This document shows, piece after piece, positions 26,636-34,321 of a DNA stretch of 64,000 nucleotides (position 1 is its first letter; every line of letters begins with the position of its first letter). The DNA is from Eubacteriales bacterium. GTDB taxonomy: Bacteria; Bacillota; Clostridia; Lachnospirales; Lachnospiraceae. The position numbers and the translations under genes are program-made. The stretch covers positions 1-64,000 of the forward strand of contig JAUNSC010000009.1 in NCBI GenBank assembly GCA_030539395.1, given 5' to 3'. The notes beneath the pieces are model-generated. The model searched no databases. It worked only from the letters and a program-made list of their open reading frames with translations, and was not told the DNA's origin.

Positions 26636-26710
26636 GTCCTTCTCTTCCTTTCCGTCGCGGTTCTTTCGGTCAAACCCGACAGTTATTTCGCATGATATCC
26701 CGCATTTTTG

Positions 26711-26739
26711 ATTATATCTTTCCCAAACACTGCTTCCAA
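26711..26739 (-). promoter_or_regulatory. Sigma-A promoter of the peptide/nickel-type importer operon
   Basis: On the minus strand TTGGAA (26739-26734) and TATAAT (26716-26711) with 17-bp spacing. The remaining leader of about 70 nt shows a short GATATC-type palindrome but no riboswitch that I recognise. Confidence 0.65.
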
Positions 26740-26811
26740 GCCTCCCGGGGGGATATTTTTTGATGTTTTTCTATTAATACAAGAAATTTAAAGAATCTCC
26801 CATATAATAGA

Positions 26812-26857
26812 AACAGCACCGAAATGTAACATAAGATCACATTTTCAGCGCCGTTTT
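26812..26857. terminator. Long hairpin downstream of the nitroreductase gene
   Basis: Plus-strand arms AACAGCACCGAAATGT and ACATTTTCAGCGCCGTT pair over about 17 bp with three G-U pairs and one bulge. The plus strand runs into TTTT; the minus strand has a poorer T tract. It is likely the terminator of the minus-strand nitroreductase gene. Confidence 0.6.
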
Positions 26858-26889
26858 ATACAATTTAAATATTAAGTTATCAAACTGTC

Positions 26890-27417
26890 CTATCGAACAT
26901 AGTAAACATAATCGTCTTTTCTCGGTGCAGGTGCTTTTGCCGGCTCTGACGCATATCCCAGCGCACAGTGGCCGATTCCTTCATAATTTCCTTCGATACC
27001 CAATTGCTTTAAAATATCTTTTCCAAAATCAGCTTCAAATTCCTCTTTTGCTCTGTGGATCCATATGCTGGCCACTCCAAGACTCTGAGCTGCATTCATC
27101 AAATTTCCCATCACAAGACTTCCATCATATTTGCAGGTTGGGATTTCCTGATTTGCCAGAACAATCAAAATGACCGGTGCACCATAAAAAGGATCAAATC
27201 CTTCCTTCCACCCGCCAATCTTTCTGTTTTCTTCAGCGATTTTATCGCGGAGTTCTTTATTTGTAACTGCAATGATAACGGGCGACTGCTTTCCCATTCC
27301 GGTAGCAGCATATGTTCCCGCCTTAATGATCGCCTGCAGTTCTTCCTCCCCAATCATATCCGGTTTGAATTTTCTGCAGCTTCTTCGTGATTCCAATGTT
27401 TTTAATGTCTCATTCAT
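26890..27417 (-). CDS. Nitroreductase-family FMN oxidoreductase
   Basis: A 175-residue protein with the family opening LKTLESRRSCRKFKPD (FMN phosphate contacts), a central AATGMGKQSP segment and the C-terminal GHCALGYASEPAKAP. The start chosen is the ATG at 27417, 8 nt after AGGAGG; an in-frame ATG two codons earlier is too close to that site. It is monocistronic between two terminators. Short single-domain nitroreductases reduce nitro groups, quinones or flavins; the substrate is unknown. Confidence 0.9.
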   Translation of the reverse strand: MNETLKTLESRRSCRKFKPDMIGEEELQAIIKAGTYAATGMGKQSPVIIAVTNKELRDKIAEENRKIGGWKEGFDPFYGAPVILIVLANQEIPTCKYDGSLVMGNLMNAAQSLGVASIWIHRAKEEFEADFGKDILKQLGIEGNYEGIGHCALGYASEPAKAPAPRKDDYVYYVR

Positions 27418-27513
27418 TATCATTTCCTCCTGCTATTCTGGCATAAATTTCATCAGCTCATTGTTTCACCTACTATCTTAACAGGTTTCATCATTATTAT
27501 CAATCAATTCCAC

Positions 27514-27550
27514 AAAAACCGGGATTCGAAGTCTCCTCCGAATCCCGGTC
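27514..27550 (-). terminator. Terminator of the ECF sigma-DUF4179 operon
   Basis: An 11-bp perfect stem, ACCGGGATTCG (27519-27529) and CGAATCCCGGT (27540-27550), followed on the minus strand by five T. Confidence 0.9.
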
Positions 27551-27564
27551 AGCCGGCCTGTCGA

Positions 27565-29241
27565 TTATTCTGCCTGTTCCTCAAATGTCACTTCTGTGTG
27601 ATACAATGCCCTTTCATCAAGAAGCTGTTTAAATGTTTTTGTCTCCTTATCTGTCTCGTATGTATCAGACCAGTAATATACTTTTAATTCATCCAGGTAT
27701 TCAATATAATCGCAGAGGTAGATATCTACCCTGGAAATATCTCTGTCCTGAATTGCCCAGACATTTATTCTTCCGCCGGAACCATAAGGCATGATTTCAC
27801 CGTCAGCATCCAGCGCCACCACAAAATATCCTGCTCCGGAAGGTGACTGCGATATATCCGGTTCCTGCGTCTCTACCGTAATCTCAAACGGTGTCTTCGT
27901 CACAGAAACTACCCCCAGACCATTTTCATCGATATCATTGATTTCTTTTACAACGCTGTCCTCATGATTCCTCTTTACACTGATCTCAAAATTCCAGGGA
28001 CCGTCTAACCACCAGTTTTCATATTTGCTGGGATACTGTGCGGCTTCCGGATACATTTCATTATACTTCCGGTGCATCTGTGTAAACAGTTCATGTTCAA
28101 TCTGTTTTTGCTCATCGGTAAAGTTTTTGTATACATCCATATCATTCACCATATCTCCCAGGCCGTTTTCAACCAGTCCTGCATGATACTCATCAAGCAG
28201 TTCCTGCGGCATTTCCGGACGTGTCTGCTGGTCTTGAGGCAATGTTCCCACGATCATCGGAATGTCCAGATTTACTGTAAACTCCTCCGGAATACTTATC
28301 TCTGTAAGATAATCCATGAAAGACGGGCCACCCACGTCAGAAAGGTTATCATAGAGAACCTCCTGTCCCAGTGCCTCAGCTGCTTTTTCGTATGCCGCAT
28401 CCGTGTCCTTTTCAACTTCCTCAATGCTCATCCCCAGCAGCTCTGCAACAAATTCTTTTTTCGCATCCTCAAATTTTTCGCGCTCCATTCCGGTGTTCGT
28501 CTCCTGCAGGTCAATACGAAGAACAGCTGCATAAGTATGATCATCTACAAATTTTCCATCCAGATAATTTGACAGGTAAATCTTTTCCGAATTATAACTG
28601 AACTCACCATATGAATCATATAAATTAAGGCTCTGTTTTCCCATCTGATCTGTGAAAGTCTCCGGAAAGACATCTTCGCTCTCAATTAAAAGGCTCAAAT
28701 ACAGCGCCGCATCATTGCAATATACTTCTGATAACGTCATAGTAACGCCATTCACCGTTTTACTGTAAGCGCTGTCAGAAACAGGAGCCGCTGCATCCCC
28801 GTCTGTCTCTGATACTGTCTCACTTTCTGAAACTTCCGAAGCCGCAATCAGGTTTTCTTCTGTCAAAGGCTGCACATACTTACTGTAATTTCCTGAAAAT
28901 CCCAGGGAACTTCCGATTTCTTCAAAAATATGTCCCACCAGCGGAATATTTGCAGCCAGTGCCGGATTTGATATACATACGACTGAAAATACTGCCGCTG
29001 CCGCCGCAAGACCGCCTGCACCTCTGACAAAAGCAGAACGTAACCGCCTTTTGTCTTTTTGTTTCTGTGCAACACCGTTGGCATATTCCTGTTTCATCTG
29101 CTTATTTCGTATCTGTGCAAAAGCTGTGTTTTTTGCCGCATCCACGCAGTCCGGAAGCGGAAAGTCTCTCTGCATCGTCTTTTTAATCTGCTCGTCCAGC
29201 CGTGCTTCTTTAGCCGAATTGAAATCTATTTGTTTTTTCAT
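27565..29241 (-). CDS. DUF4179 membrane-anchored putative anti-sigma/sensor protein
   Basis: 558 residues from the ATG at 29241 (GGGAGG upstream; the frame extends to 29337 but would lie deep inside the sigma gene). A cytoplasmic N-terminal segment of about 70 residues precedes one transmembrane helix (GGLAAAAAVFSVVCISNPAL). A large extracytoplasmic part then follows, with the DUF4179 region first (AANIPLVGHIFEEIGSSLGFSG). The topology and the position overlapping the 3' end of an ECF sigma gene by 32 nt fit a membrane anti-sigma factor. A Ser/Glu/Thr-rich linker lies after the DUF4179 start. The signal sensed is unknown. Confidence 0.82.
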   Translation of the reverse strand: MKKQIDFNSAKEARLDEQIKKTMQRDFPLPDCVDAAKNTAFAQIRNKQMKQEYANGVAQKQKDKRRLRSAFVRGAGGLAAAAAVFSVVCISNPALAANIPLVGHIFEEIGSSLGFSGNYSKYVQPLTEENLIAASEVSESETVSETDGDAAAPVSDSAYSKTVNGVTMTLSEVYCNDAALYLSLLIESEDVFPETFTDQMGKQSLNLYDSYGEFSYNSEKIYLSNYLDGKFVDDHTYAAVLRIDLQETNTGMEREKFEDAKKEFVAELLGMSIEEVEKDTDAAYEKAAEALGQEVLYDNLSDVGGPSFMDYLTEISIPEEFTVNLDIPMIVGTLPQDQQTRPEMPQELLDEYHAGLVENGLGDMVNDMDVYKNFTDEQKQIEHELFTQMHRKYNEMYPEAAQYPSKYENWWLDGPWNFEISVKRNHEDSVVKEINDIDENGLGVVSVTKTPFEITVETQEPDISQSPSGAGYFVVALDADGEIMPYGSGGRINVWAIQDRDISRVDIYLCDYIEYLDELKVYYWSDTYETDKETKTFKQLLDERALYHTEVTFEEQAE

Positions 29242-29815
29242 CCGAATCCCCTCCCTGTTTCTCCATGTCATCTTCATGATGGGCGTGCGCCATGTTTCCT
29301 TTTGATTTCCCTGATGAGTTTGTATCAGTATACGCACTGCGGATCTGTTCCCGCGCCCTGGACAATCTGGTCTTTACCGTATTCTCATTCATATCCAGGA
29401 GTTTTGAAATCTCCGGCACCTTAAATCCCTCCACATAATACAGTACCAGAACTATACGGTATTTCTCATCTACCATTTCCAGCATTTCCTTAAATTCAAA
29501 CTCCGCAAGGGATGAATCATGTCTTCCGAAATCCGGGAATTGTTCCGGCATGTTCAGATTACGGTAATGCTGCAGAATCTGATTGCATTCATTAATCAGA
29601 ATCCGAATCATCCACGTCTTGAAATACTCAGGTTTCTTCAAAGTGTGCAATTTCTCAAAACATGTCAGGATCGTATCCTGTATGGCATCTGCCACATCTT
29701 CATCATTTTTCAGTATTCCCCGGGCTACCTTGTACATGGCTCCTGAACAGCGCTCCATTAATTCTAAAAATGCATCTGTGTCAGATTTCATAGCCCTTTT
29801 TACAAGCTGTATCAT
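29210..29815 (-). CDS. ECF-type RNA polymerase sigma factor
   Basis: A 201-residue sigma-70 family protein with region 2 (ARGILKNDEDVADAIQDTILTCFEKLHTL, -10 recognition) and region 4 (YVEGFKVPEISKLLDMNENTVKTRLSRAR, -35 recognition helix-turn-helix). No regions 1.1 or 3 are present. A roughly 35-residue polar tail follows region 4. It is co-encoded with a DUF4179 membrane protein, the likely anti-sigma factor. The start lies behind GGAAAGGGGGGG, and the upstream DNA holds two 46-bp tandem repeats that may be its promoter or operator region. Confidence 0.92.
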   Translation of the reverse strand: MIQLVKRAMKSDTDAFLELMERCSGAMYKVARGILKNDEDVADAIQDTILTCFEKLHTLKKPEYFKTWMIRILINECNQILQHYRNLNMPEQFPDFGRHDSSLAEFEFKEMLEMVDEKYRIVLVLYYVEGFKVPEISKLLDMNENTVKTRLSRAREQIRSAYTDTNSSGKSKGNMAHAHHEDDMEKQGGDSDEKTNRFQFG

Positions 29816-29831
29816 TTATAGCCCCCCCTTT

Positions 29832-29923
29832 CCTTAATACTGGCCGAATGGCCATAATGGTATACCTTCAGGTATTTCCTTAATACTGGCCGAATGGCCA
29901 TTATGGTATACCTTAAAGTATTT
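29832..29923. repeat. Two 46-bp tandem repeats upstream of the ECF sigma gene
   Basis: Copies at 29832-29877 and 29878-29923 differ at only a few positions. Each contains the dyads TGGCCGAATGGCCA and GGTATACC, and a third palindrome (ATACCTTCAGGTAT in the first copy). Read toward the sigma gene, TTGGAA-N16-CATAAT can be drawn with the -10 in the distal copy. The repeats end 17 bp before the start codon, so they span the promoter/leader and look like duplicated operator or promoter units. Confidence 0.85.
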
Positions 29924-29932
29924 CCAAACAGG

Positions 29933-29996
29933 TTTCCCCGCTTTTTTCATCCGGATGTTTTTTCATTACACCCATTAGATAAAATAAGCGGGGAAA
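29933..29996 (-). terminator. Hairpin downstream of the histidine kinase gene
   Basis: Arms TTTCCCCGCTT (29933-29943) and AAGCGGGGAAA (29986-29996) enclose a 42-nt loop that itself holds the palindrome CATCCGGATG. It lies between the kinase stop and the repeats. The T tract after it is poor, so termination is uncertain. Confidence 0.4.
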
Positions 29997-30049
29997 AGGT
30001 TTCAAACTTTTTTATTTATTTAAGTGCAGGCTGACTTCAATCGTCTTTC

Positions 30050-31297
30050 TTACAAAACAATCCGTATACGGGTTCCCAGATGTGTCCGGGAAAGAATTTC
30101 AAAATGACCTCTGTGTTTATCCACGATCCACTTTGCTATGGAAAGTCCCAGCCCCGTTCCCTGATAGCTTCTGGCATCATCCGCGCGATAAAAACGTTCA
30201 AACATATGTGCAACATCTGCTTCTTCCATGCCTATTCCCATGTCCTGCACCTGGAGATAGGCACTGCCTTTTTCTGTTCTTCCAATACTGAGCACAATCT
30301 CATCACCCGTTTTCGTATACTTTGCCGCATTATCCACCAGAATGCGCACCGCCTGCTTCAGCATTGTATTATCGGCAGTTATAACGATTTCCTCCTTTGG
30401 CGGGCGGTAACGATAGGGATGTGTTTCATCAATCATAAATGACTCTTCATACACTTCCTGCATCAACGCATTTAGCGACACCCTCTCAAGGTTCAGTTTT
30501 GTTTTTCCGCTGTCGCCCCGCGCCAGAAATAAGAGTTGTTCTACCAAATGCTTCATATGCTCAGATTCATGCTGGATAGCTGTAATAGATTCATCAAGGA
30601 CTTTTTTATCTTCCCGTCCCCATCTGGCCAGCATGTTAACATAACCCTGTATGACAGCAATCGGTGTGCGAAGCTCGTGAGATGCATCGTTGACAAATCT
30701 TGCCTGCTGACGATAGGAATCCCTCATTTGGATGAGCAGATTATTCATGGCAGCCTCAATTCCCTGCAGTTCAGAATCTCCAAAAGATAGCAGTTCCGCT
30801 TCTTCCGGCTGAAGATTCGAGATAGCATCTTCTATCTGCTGGTACTTATCCTCGGAAAATGTCATTTTACTGAGTTCATCCGCCTTTAATGCGATCTCAT
30901 TAATTGGCATCAAAATGCGGCGTATTTCCTTTTCTTCACTAAAATACGAAAAGAAAATCGACATAAGCTGAAAACCCGCACATACCAGAATGATAATTCC
31001 AAGTATCTGAATCGTCGGATAAACAGGAAGTTTCAGGGCTGTATATCCACTGGTATCCGTCACCAGATATGTCATCTGCTTTAAAGTTTCCGCTGTAACA
31101 GAACGCCTGTATTCAAAGTCAAATTTTCCTATCTGCGTAATTTCCTGATCATAAATCCATCCAATAAAAAGCATCGCAAAAAGGAGAAAATCAAAGCCTA
31201 TATAAAGCCTGATTTTTCTCCCTGCCCATGACCAGTGAAGTTTTCGGACAATTGATGTCATACGCTTTGCTTCTGAATTATTCTTTTTAGGGTTCAT
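30050..31297 (-). CDS. Sensor histidine kinase
   Basis: A 415-residue membrane kinase with helices at about 33-50 and 95-118 flanking a short (about 45-residue) extracytoplasmic loop. A HAMP-like linker follows, then HisKA with FVNDASHELRTP (H207) and HATPase_c with the N box VDNAAKY, G1 DMGIGM and G2 GTGLGLSIAKWI. The small sensor loop suggests sensing at or in the membrane. It follows the response regulator gene after 51 nt, and both follow the UBA/DUF4342 gene on the same strand. Confidence 0.93.
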   Translation of the reverse strand: MNPKKNNSEAKRMTSIVRKLHWSWAGRKIRLYIGFDFLLFAMLFIGWIYDQEITQIGKFDFEYRRSVTAETLKQMTYLVTDTSGYTALKLPVYPTIQILGIIILVCAGFQLMSIFFSYFSEEKEIRRILMPINEIALKADELSKMTFSEDKYQQIEDAISNLQPEEAELLSFGDSELQGIEAAMNNLLIQMRDSYRQQARFVNDASHELRTPIAVIQGYVNMLARWGREDKKVLDESITAIQHESEHMKHLVEQLLFLARGDSGKTKLNLERVSLNALMQEVYEESFMIDETHPYRYRPPKEEIVITADNTMLKQAVRILVDNAAKYTKTGDEIVLSIGRTEKGSAYLQVQDMGIGMEEADVAHMFERFYRADDARSYQGTGLGLSIAKWIVDKHRGHFEILSRTHLGTRIRIVL

Positions 31298-31348
31298 GTT
31301 TCTATCCTGTTCTATTGCATTTTCAGCAAATTTTTTATCTTTCCATAA

Positions 31349-32053
31349 TCAGGTTCCTGACTTTATCACATATCCCACGCCCCGCACAGTCTGTATCATT
31401 TTCACACCAAAAACCTCATCAATTTTTGAACGCAGGAAACGGATATAGACATCCACCACATTTGTCTCACCCACGTAATCAAAACCGCAGACCTTATCCA
31501 GCAGCATGTCTCTGGAAAGCACAATATCCTGATTTTTCAGGAGGGTTTCCAACATCTGAAACTCCCTGTTGGTAAGATTAATTTCATGACCATCGTATAT
31601 AACCTGATGACGTTTTTCCGACAGGGTGAGTTTCCCCCAGCGGTAAACATCTTCTTCCTTCCTCTGCGATGCTGCCGCAGAAGAAATTTTTCCATGAAGT
31701 TTCAATGCCACGCGGATGCGCGCCAGCAATTCTTCAATGGCAAACGGCTTGGTAATATAGTCTACAGCCCCCGCATCCAGCCCGGCAACTTTATCCATAA
31801 CAGCGTCCCGGGCCGTCAGCAGAATAACCGGTGTAGGATTATACTGCTGCAGGCGTCGCAAAACCTCTAATCCATTTAATCCCGGGAGCATGATATCCAG
31901 CAGAATCAAATCAAAATGCCCTGCCACCGCCGTATCAAGGGCCTCCCGTCCGTTGGCTGCTTTGCTGACTTCATACCCCTCATGCAGAAGTTCCAATTCC
32001 ACAAAACGCGCCAGTTTTTCTTCATCTTCAACCACCAGAATATGTGCTCCCAT
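31349..32053 (-). CDS. OmpR/PhoB-family response regulator
   Basis: 234 residues. The receiver domain has the acidic pocket (VVEDEEK), phospho-acceptor D53 in LLDIMLPG and the switch lysine in YITKPFAIEEL. A C-terminal winged helix carries the family pattern LTNREFQMLETLLKNQDIVLSRDMLLDKV and TVRGVGYVIK. It is the cognate partner of the histidine kinase downstream. Target genes are unknown; the gene order suggests that the DUF4342 protein may belong to the same regulon. Confidence 0.94.
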   Translation of the reverse strand: MGAHILVVEDEEKLARFVELELLHEGYEVSKAANGREALDTAVAGHFDLILLDIMLPGLNGLEVLRRLQQYNPTPVILLTARDAVMDKVAGLDAGAVDYITKPFAIEELLARIRVALKLHGKISSAAASQRKEEDVYRWGKLTLSEKRHQVIYDGHEINLTNREFQMLETLLKNQDIVLSRDMLLDKVCGFDYVGETNVVDVYIRFLRSKIDEVFGVKMIQTVRGVGYVIKSGT

Positions 32054-32088
32054 TTCTATCCTCTTTTTCTCTTAAATATTTTGCATTC

Positions 32089-32613
32089 TTACAGTTTATC
32101 GTACTCACTTTTAATTTTGTCAGCCAGCACACTTGCCTTTTCCATAACTGTGTTTGCCTCTTTCAGATCATCTTTCCCGCAGAAAGAATACTGGCATTTC
32201 AGGAAAAGTCCGATGACCATGGCCGCAAGTACCAGCCGCCAGGATATCAGTACTGCCAGCACCAGTGCCCATACCGGCACTTTAAGAACCTCTTCTCCTT
32301 TTCGCTTCACGCAGAATGAATTATTCACACACTTTTCCCAGAATTTCTTAAAAAGGCGTCCCATTTTATTAAAGAAACTGTCACCTGCATCTTTCTGCTC
32401 CTGTACCTTGTCTTTCACAGATACATACTGGCTCTGTTCTTCATAGCTGGTGGAATAGCTTTCCTGTGCGGGGCCTTTCGCTTTTCCGGCCTTTTCCAAA
32501 TGCACCATGGCATCTAAAAGGTCCCATTCACACGCTTCCAGCGCTTCTTTTGCCTCTTCGTAAGTTACGTTTGCTCTCTCTCTCAATTTCTCAACTTTTT
32601 CCAACTGATCCAT
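32089..32613 (-). CDS. UBA-like/DUF4342 membrane protein
   Basis: 174 residues. The first 42 (VEKLRERANVTYEEAKEALEACEWDLLDAMVHLE) match a UBA-like three-helix fold as in EF-Ts N termini. A Lys/Glu-rich linker follows, then the DUF4342 region with one or two hydrophobic segments (VPVWALVLAVLISWRLVLAAMVIGLFL, about 111-137) and an acidic/basic tail. UBA-like folds in bacteria mediate protein contacts. The gene precedes a two-component system by 35 nt, so co-expression is likely. Function unknown. Confidence 0.78.
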   Translation of the reverse strand: MDQLEKVEKLRERANVTYEEAKEALEACEWDLLDAMVHLEKAGKAKGPAQESYSTSYEEQSQYVSVKDKVQEQKDAGDSFFNKMGRLFKKFWEKCVNNSFCVKRKGEEVLKVPVWALVLAVLISWRLVLAAMVIGLFLKCQYSFCGKDDLKEANTVMEKASVLADKIKSEYDKL

Positions 32614-32730
32614 ATTCTTTACCTTATCCCTTCAAATTTTTATTTGAAACTGTGTGTTTCCTTTTGATGAGATAAATTTACCATTTCATTCTTAATCATT
32701 CTTTGAAGAAAGATTAAAATCAGATTAAAT

Positions 32731-32775
32731 AATTCCTGCAGCCGGAGTTAATCCCCCTCTGCTGCAGGAATTTTT
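32731..32775. terminator. Terminator of the alcohol dehydrogenase gene
   Basis: A 12-bp perfect stem, AATTCCTGCAGC (32731-32742) and GCTGCAGGAATT (32761-32772), with an 18-nt loop. The plus strand runs into TTTTT and the minus strand into an A/T-rich tract, so it can serve either direction. The minus-strand dehydrogenase ends 13 nt away. Confidence 0.8.
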
Positions 32776-32787
32776 GTCATTTCCCGT

Positions 32788-33969
32788 TTATCTCGCCATA
32801 CGGTAAATCTTTTCCATATCTTCTTCATACAGAACTTTAGCAGAACCTTTTTTTCCGCCGCAGGCAACTGCACATCTGACTGCCATCTCATGAATCTGTT
32901 CGTCTGTAGGCTCAATCCCCAGTTCTCTCATATTCACAGGCATTCCAATACTGCGGTAAAATTCTTCCATTGCCTCAATTCCTTTTAAGGCTGTCTCCTC
33001 ATCATTTCCCGTATGCTCTACTTCCATTACATTCACAGCATACCGCACAAACCTGTGCAGGCAGTCTTTATAAACATATCTTGCCCAACTTCCCCAAATT
33101 GCCGCCAGTCCTGCTCCGTGTGTGACATTAAACATACCTCCCATTTCATGCTCCAGCATATGGCTTGAAAAATCCCCGCCGTCATTTCCACAGCCTGTCA
33201 GGCCGTTATGTGCCAATGATCCTGCCCACATTACTTCCGCACGTGCTTCATAGTTTTCCGGGTCCTGATGAAGAATGACCGCATTTTTCTTAACTGTCCG
33301 AAGCAGCCCTTCCGCAATGCTGTCGGTAATCTCCATATTTCCGCCATTTGTAAAATAGCGTTCCATTGTGTGCATCATCATATCGGTGCATCCGCTCTGA
33401 GTCTGATAATCCGGCAGGGTCATAGTAAACTCCGGATTCATAATTGCAAATTTCGGCCTTGCGATATCATCATTGTAAGAACGCTTTTTCCCATTTTCTT
33501 CATTCGTAATCACAGAACTGTTACTTGTCTCGCTTCCGGCTGCCGCAATCGTAAGGACAACCCCCACCGGCCTGCAGGCTGCAGCCGTTTTTGTATGTTC
33601 GTACAAATCCCAGACATCTCCTTCATTTGCCAGTCCGTAGGCAATCGCTTTGGATGAATCAATGACACTTCCTCCGCCGACCGCCAAAATAAAATCTGCT
33701 CCTTCTGCTCTGCAAAGCTCAATTCCTTCATATACTTTAGAAAGGAGGGGATTGGGCACGACTCCTCCGAGTTCAACGTAAGGAATTTCTGCTTTATCAA
33801 GTTCTGCTTTCATACAATCAATCAGTCCGGACCTGACTGCGCTCTTTCCGCCATAATGAATCAATACTTTTGTTCCTCCGGCTTCTTTTACAAGTCTGCC
33901 AACCTGCTGTTCCGCTCCTTTTCCAAACACAACCTTTGTCGGTGCATAATACTCAAAATTATTTGCCAT
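32788..33969 (-). CDS. Iron-containing alcohol dehydrogenase (butanol dehydrogenase-like)
   Basis: A 393-residue group III alcohol dehydrogenase. NAD(P) binding is marked by AVGGGSVIDSSKAIA. The iron ligands are expected in the segment from the DYQTQSGCTDMMMHTMERYF helix to SSHMLEHEMGGMFNVTHGAG, where several His residues are seen. The start chosen is the ATG at 33969 with GGAGAG upstream; a GTG frame start at 33984 lies inside the ribosome site. It is closest in pattern to NADPH-dependent butanol/aldehyde reductases of Clostridia (BdhA/YqhD). It has its own promoter and terminator. Confidence 0.92.
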   Translation of the reverse strand: MANNFEYYAPTKVVFGKGAEQQVGRLVKEAGGTKVLIHYGGKSAVRSGLIDCMKAELDKAEIPYVELGGVVPNPLLSKVYEGIELCRAEGADFILAVGGGSVIDSSKAIAYGLANEGDVWDLYEHTKTAAACRPVGVVLTIAAAGSETSNSSVITNEENGKKRSYNDDIARPKFAIMNPEFTMTLPDYQTQSGCTDMMMHTMERYFTNGGNMEITDSIAEGLLRTVKKNAVILHQDPENYEARAEVMWAGSLAHNGLTGCGNDGGDFSSHMLEHEMGGMFNVTHGAGLAAIWGSWARYVYKDCLHRFVRYAVNVMEVEHTGNDEETALKGIEAMEEFYRSIGMPVNMRELGIEPTDEQIHEMAVRCAVACGGKKGSAKVLYEEDMEKIYRMAR

Positions 33970-34023
33970 GATTCTTCTCTCCACTTTCTATTTTCTGTCG
34001 ACCTGTCAGTATCTTTCATTATC

Positions 34024-34052
34024 ACTATAACAGAAAAAAACAGCCTTATCAA
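34024..34052 (-). promoter_or_regulatory. Sigma-A promoter of the alcohol dehydrogenase gene
   Basis: On the minus strand TTGATA (34052-34047) and TATAGT (34029-34024) with 17-bp spacing, about 55 nt before the start. Confidence 0.65.
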
Positions 34053-34092
34053 TCAAAACAGCTGCTTTGTTTGTGTCAGGTAAAAATCCCCC

Positions 34093-34121
34093 TTGACATT
34101 ACACGGGCAAAATGCTACGAT
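34093..34121 (+). promoter_or_regulatory. Sigma-A promoter of a terminated leader RNA before MATE
   Basis: A perfect TTGACA (34093-34098) and TACGAT (34116-34121) with 17-bp spacing. Transcription would meet a strong terminator after about 80 nt. Confidence 0.75.
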
Positions 34122-34126
34122 TGTTT

Positions 34127-34209
34127 TCACTAAAACCTGATGTGGATTTTTCTGGAGCAATCTACTTTTCGCCACACAATTATCGGATAGATAATTGTGT
34201 GGCTTTTTT
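34127..34209 (+). ncRNA. Short terminated leader RNA (candidate attenuator or sRNA) upstream of MATE
   Basis: Between the promoter at 34093-34121 and the MATE gene lies an RNA of about 80 nt. It contains one 7-bp hairpin (GTGGATT with AATCTAC) and then a perfect 14-bp terminator stem, GCCACACAATTATC (34171-34184) with GATAATTGTGTGGC (34190-34203), followed by six T. I do not recognise a known riboswitch class. Downstream, before the MATE start, sits the dyad GTTCC-N3-GGAAC (34250-34262). It could be a ligand- or antibiotic-responsive attenuator, or a free-standing small RNA. Confidence 0.6.
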
Positions 34210-34321
34210 ATTTCATAAAAAGTCTATTAGATTTCCTATGAAATAGAAAGTTCCGCGGGAACATATACGTGAAGCAATTCTATAAATGTAAAATTTGTTT
34301 GCAGGAAAGGAAGAATAAAAC

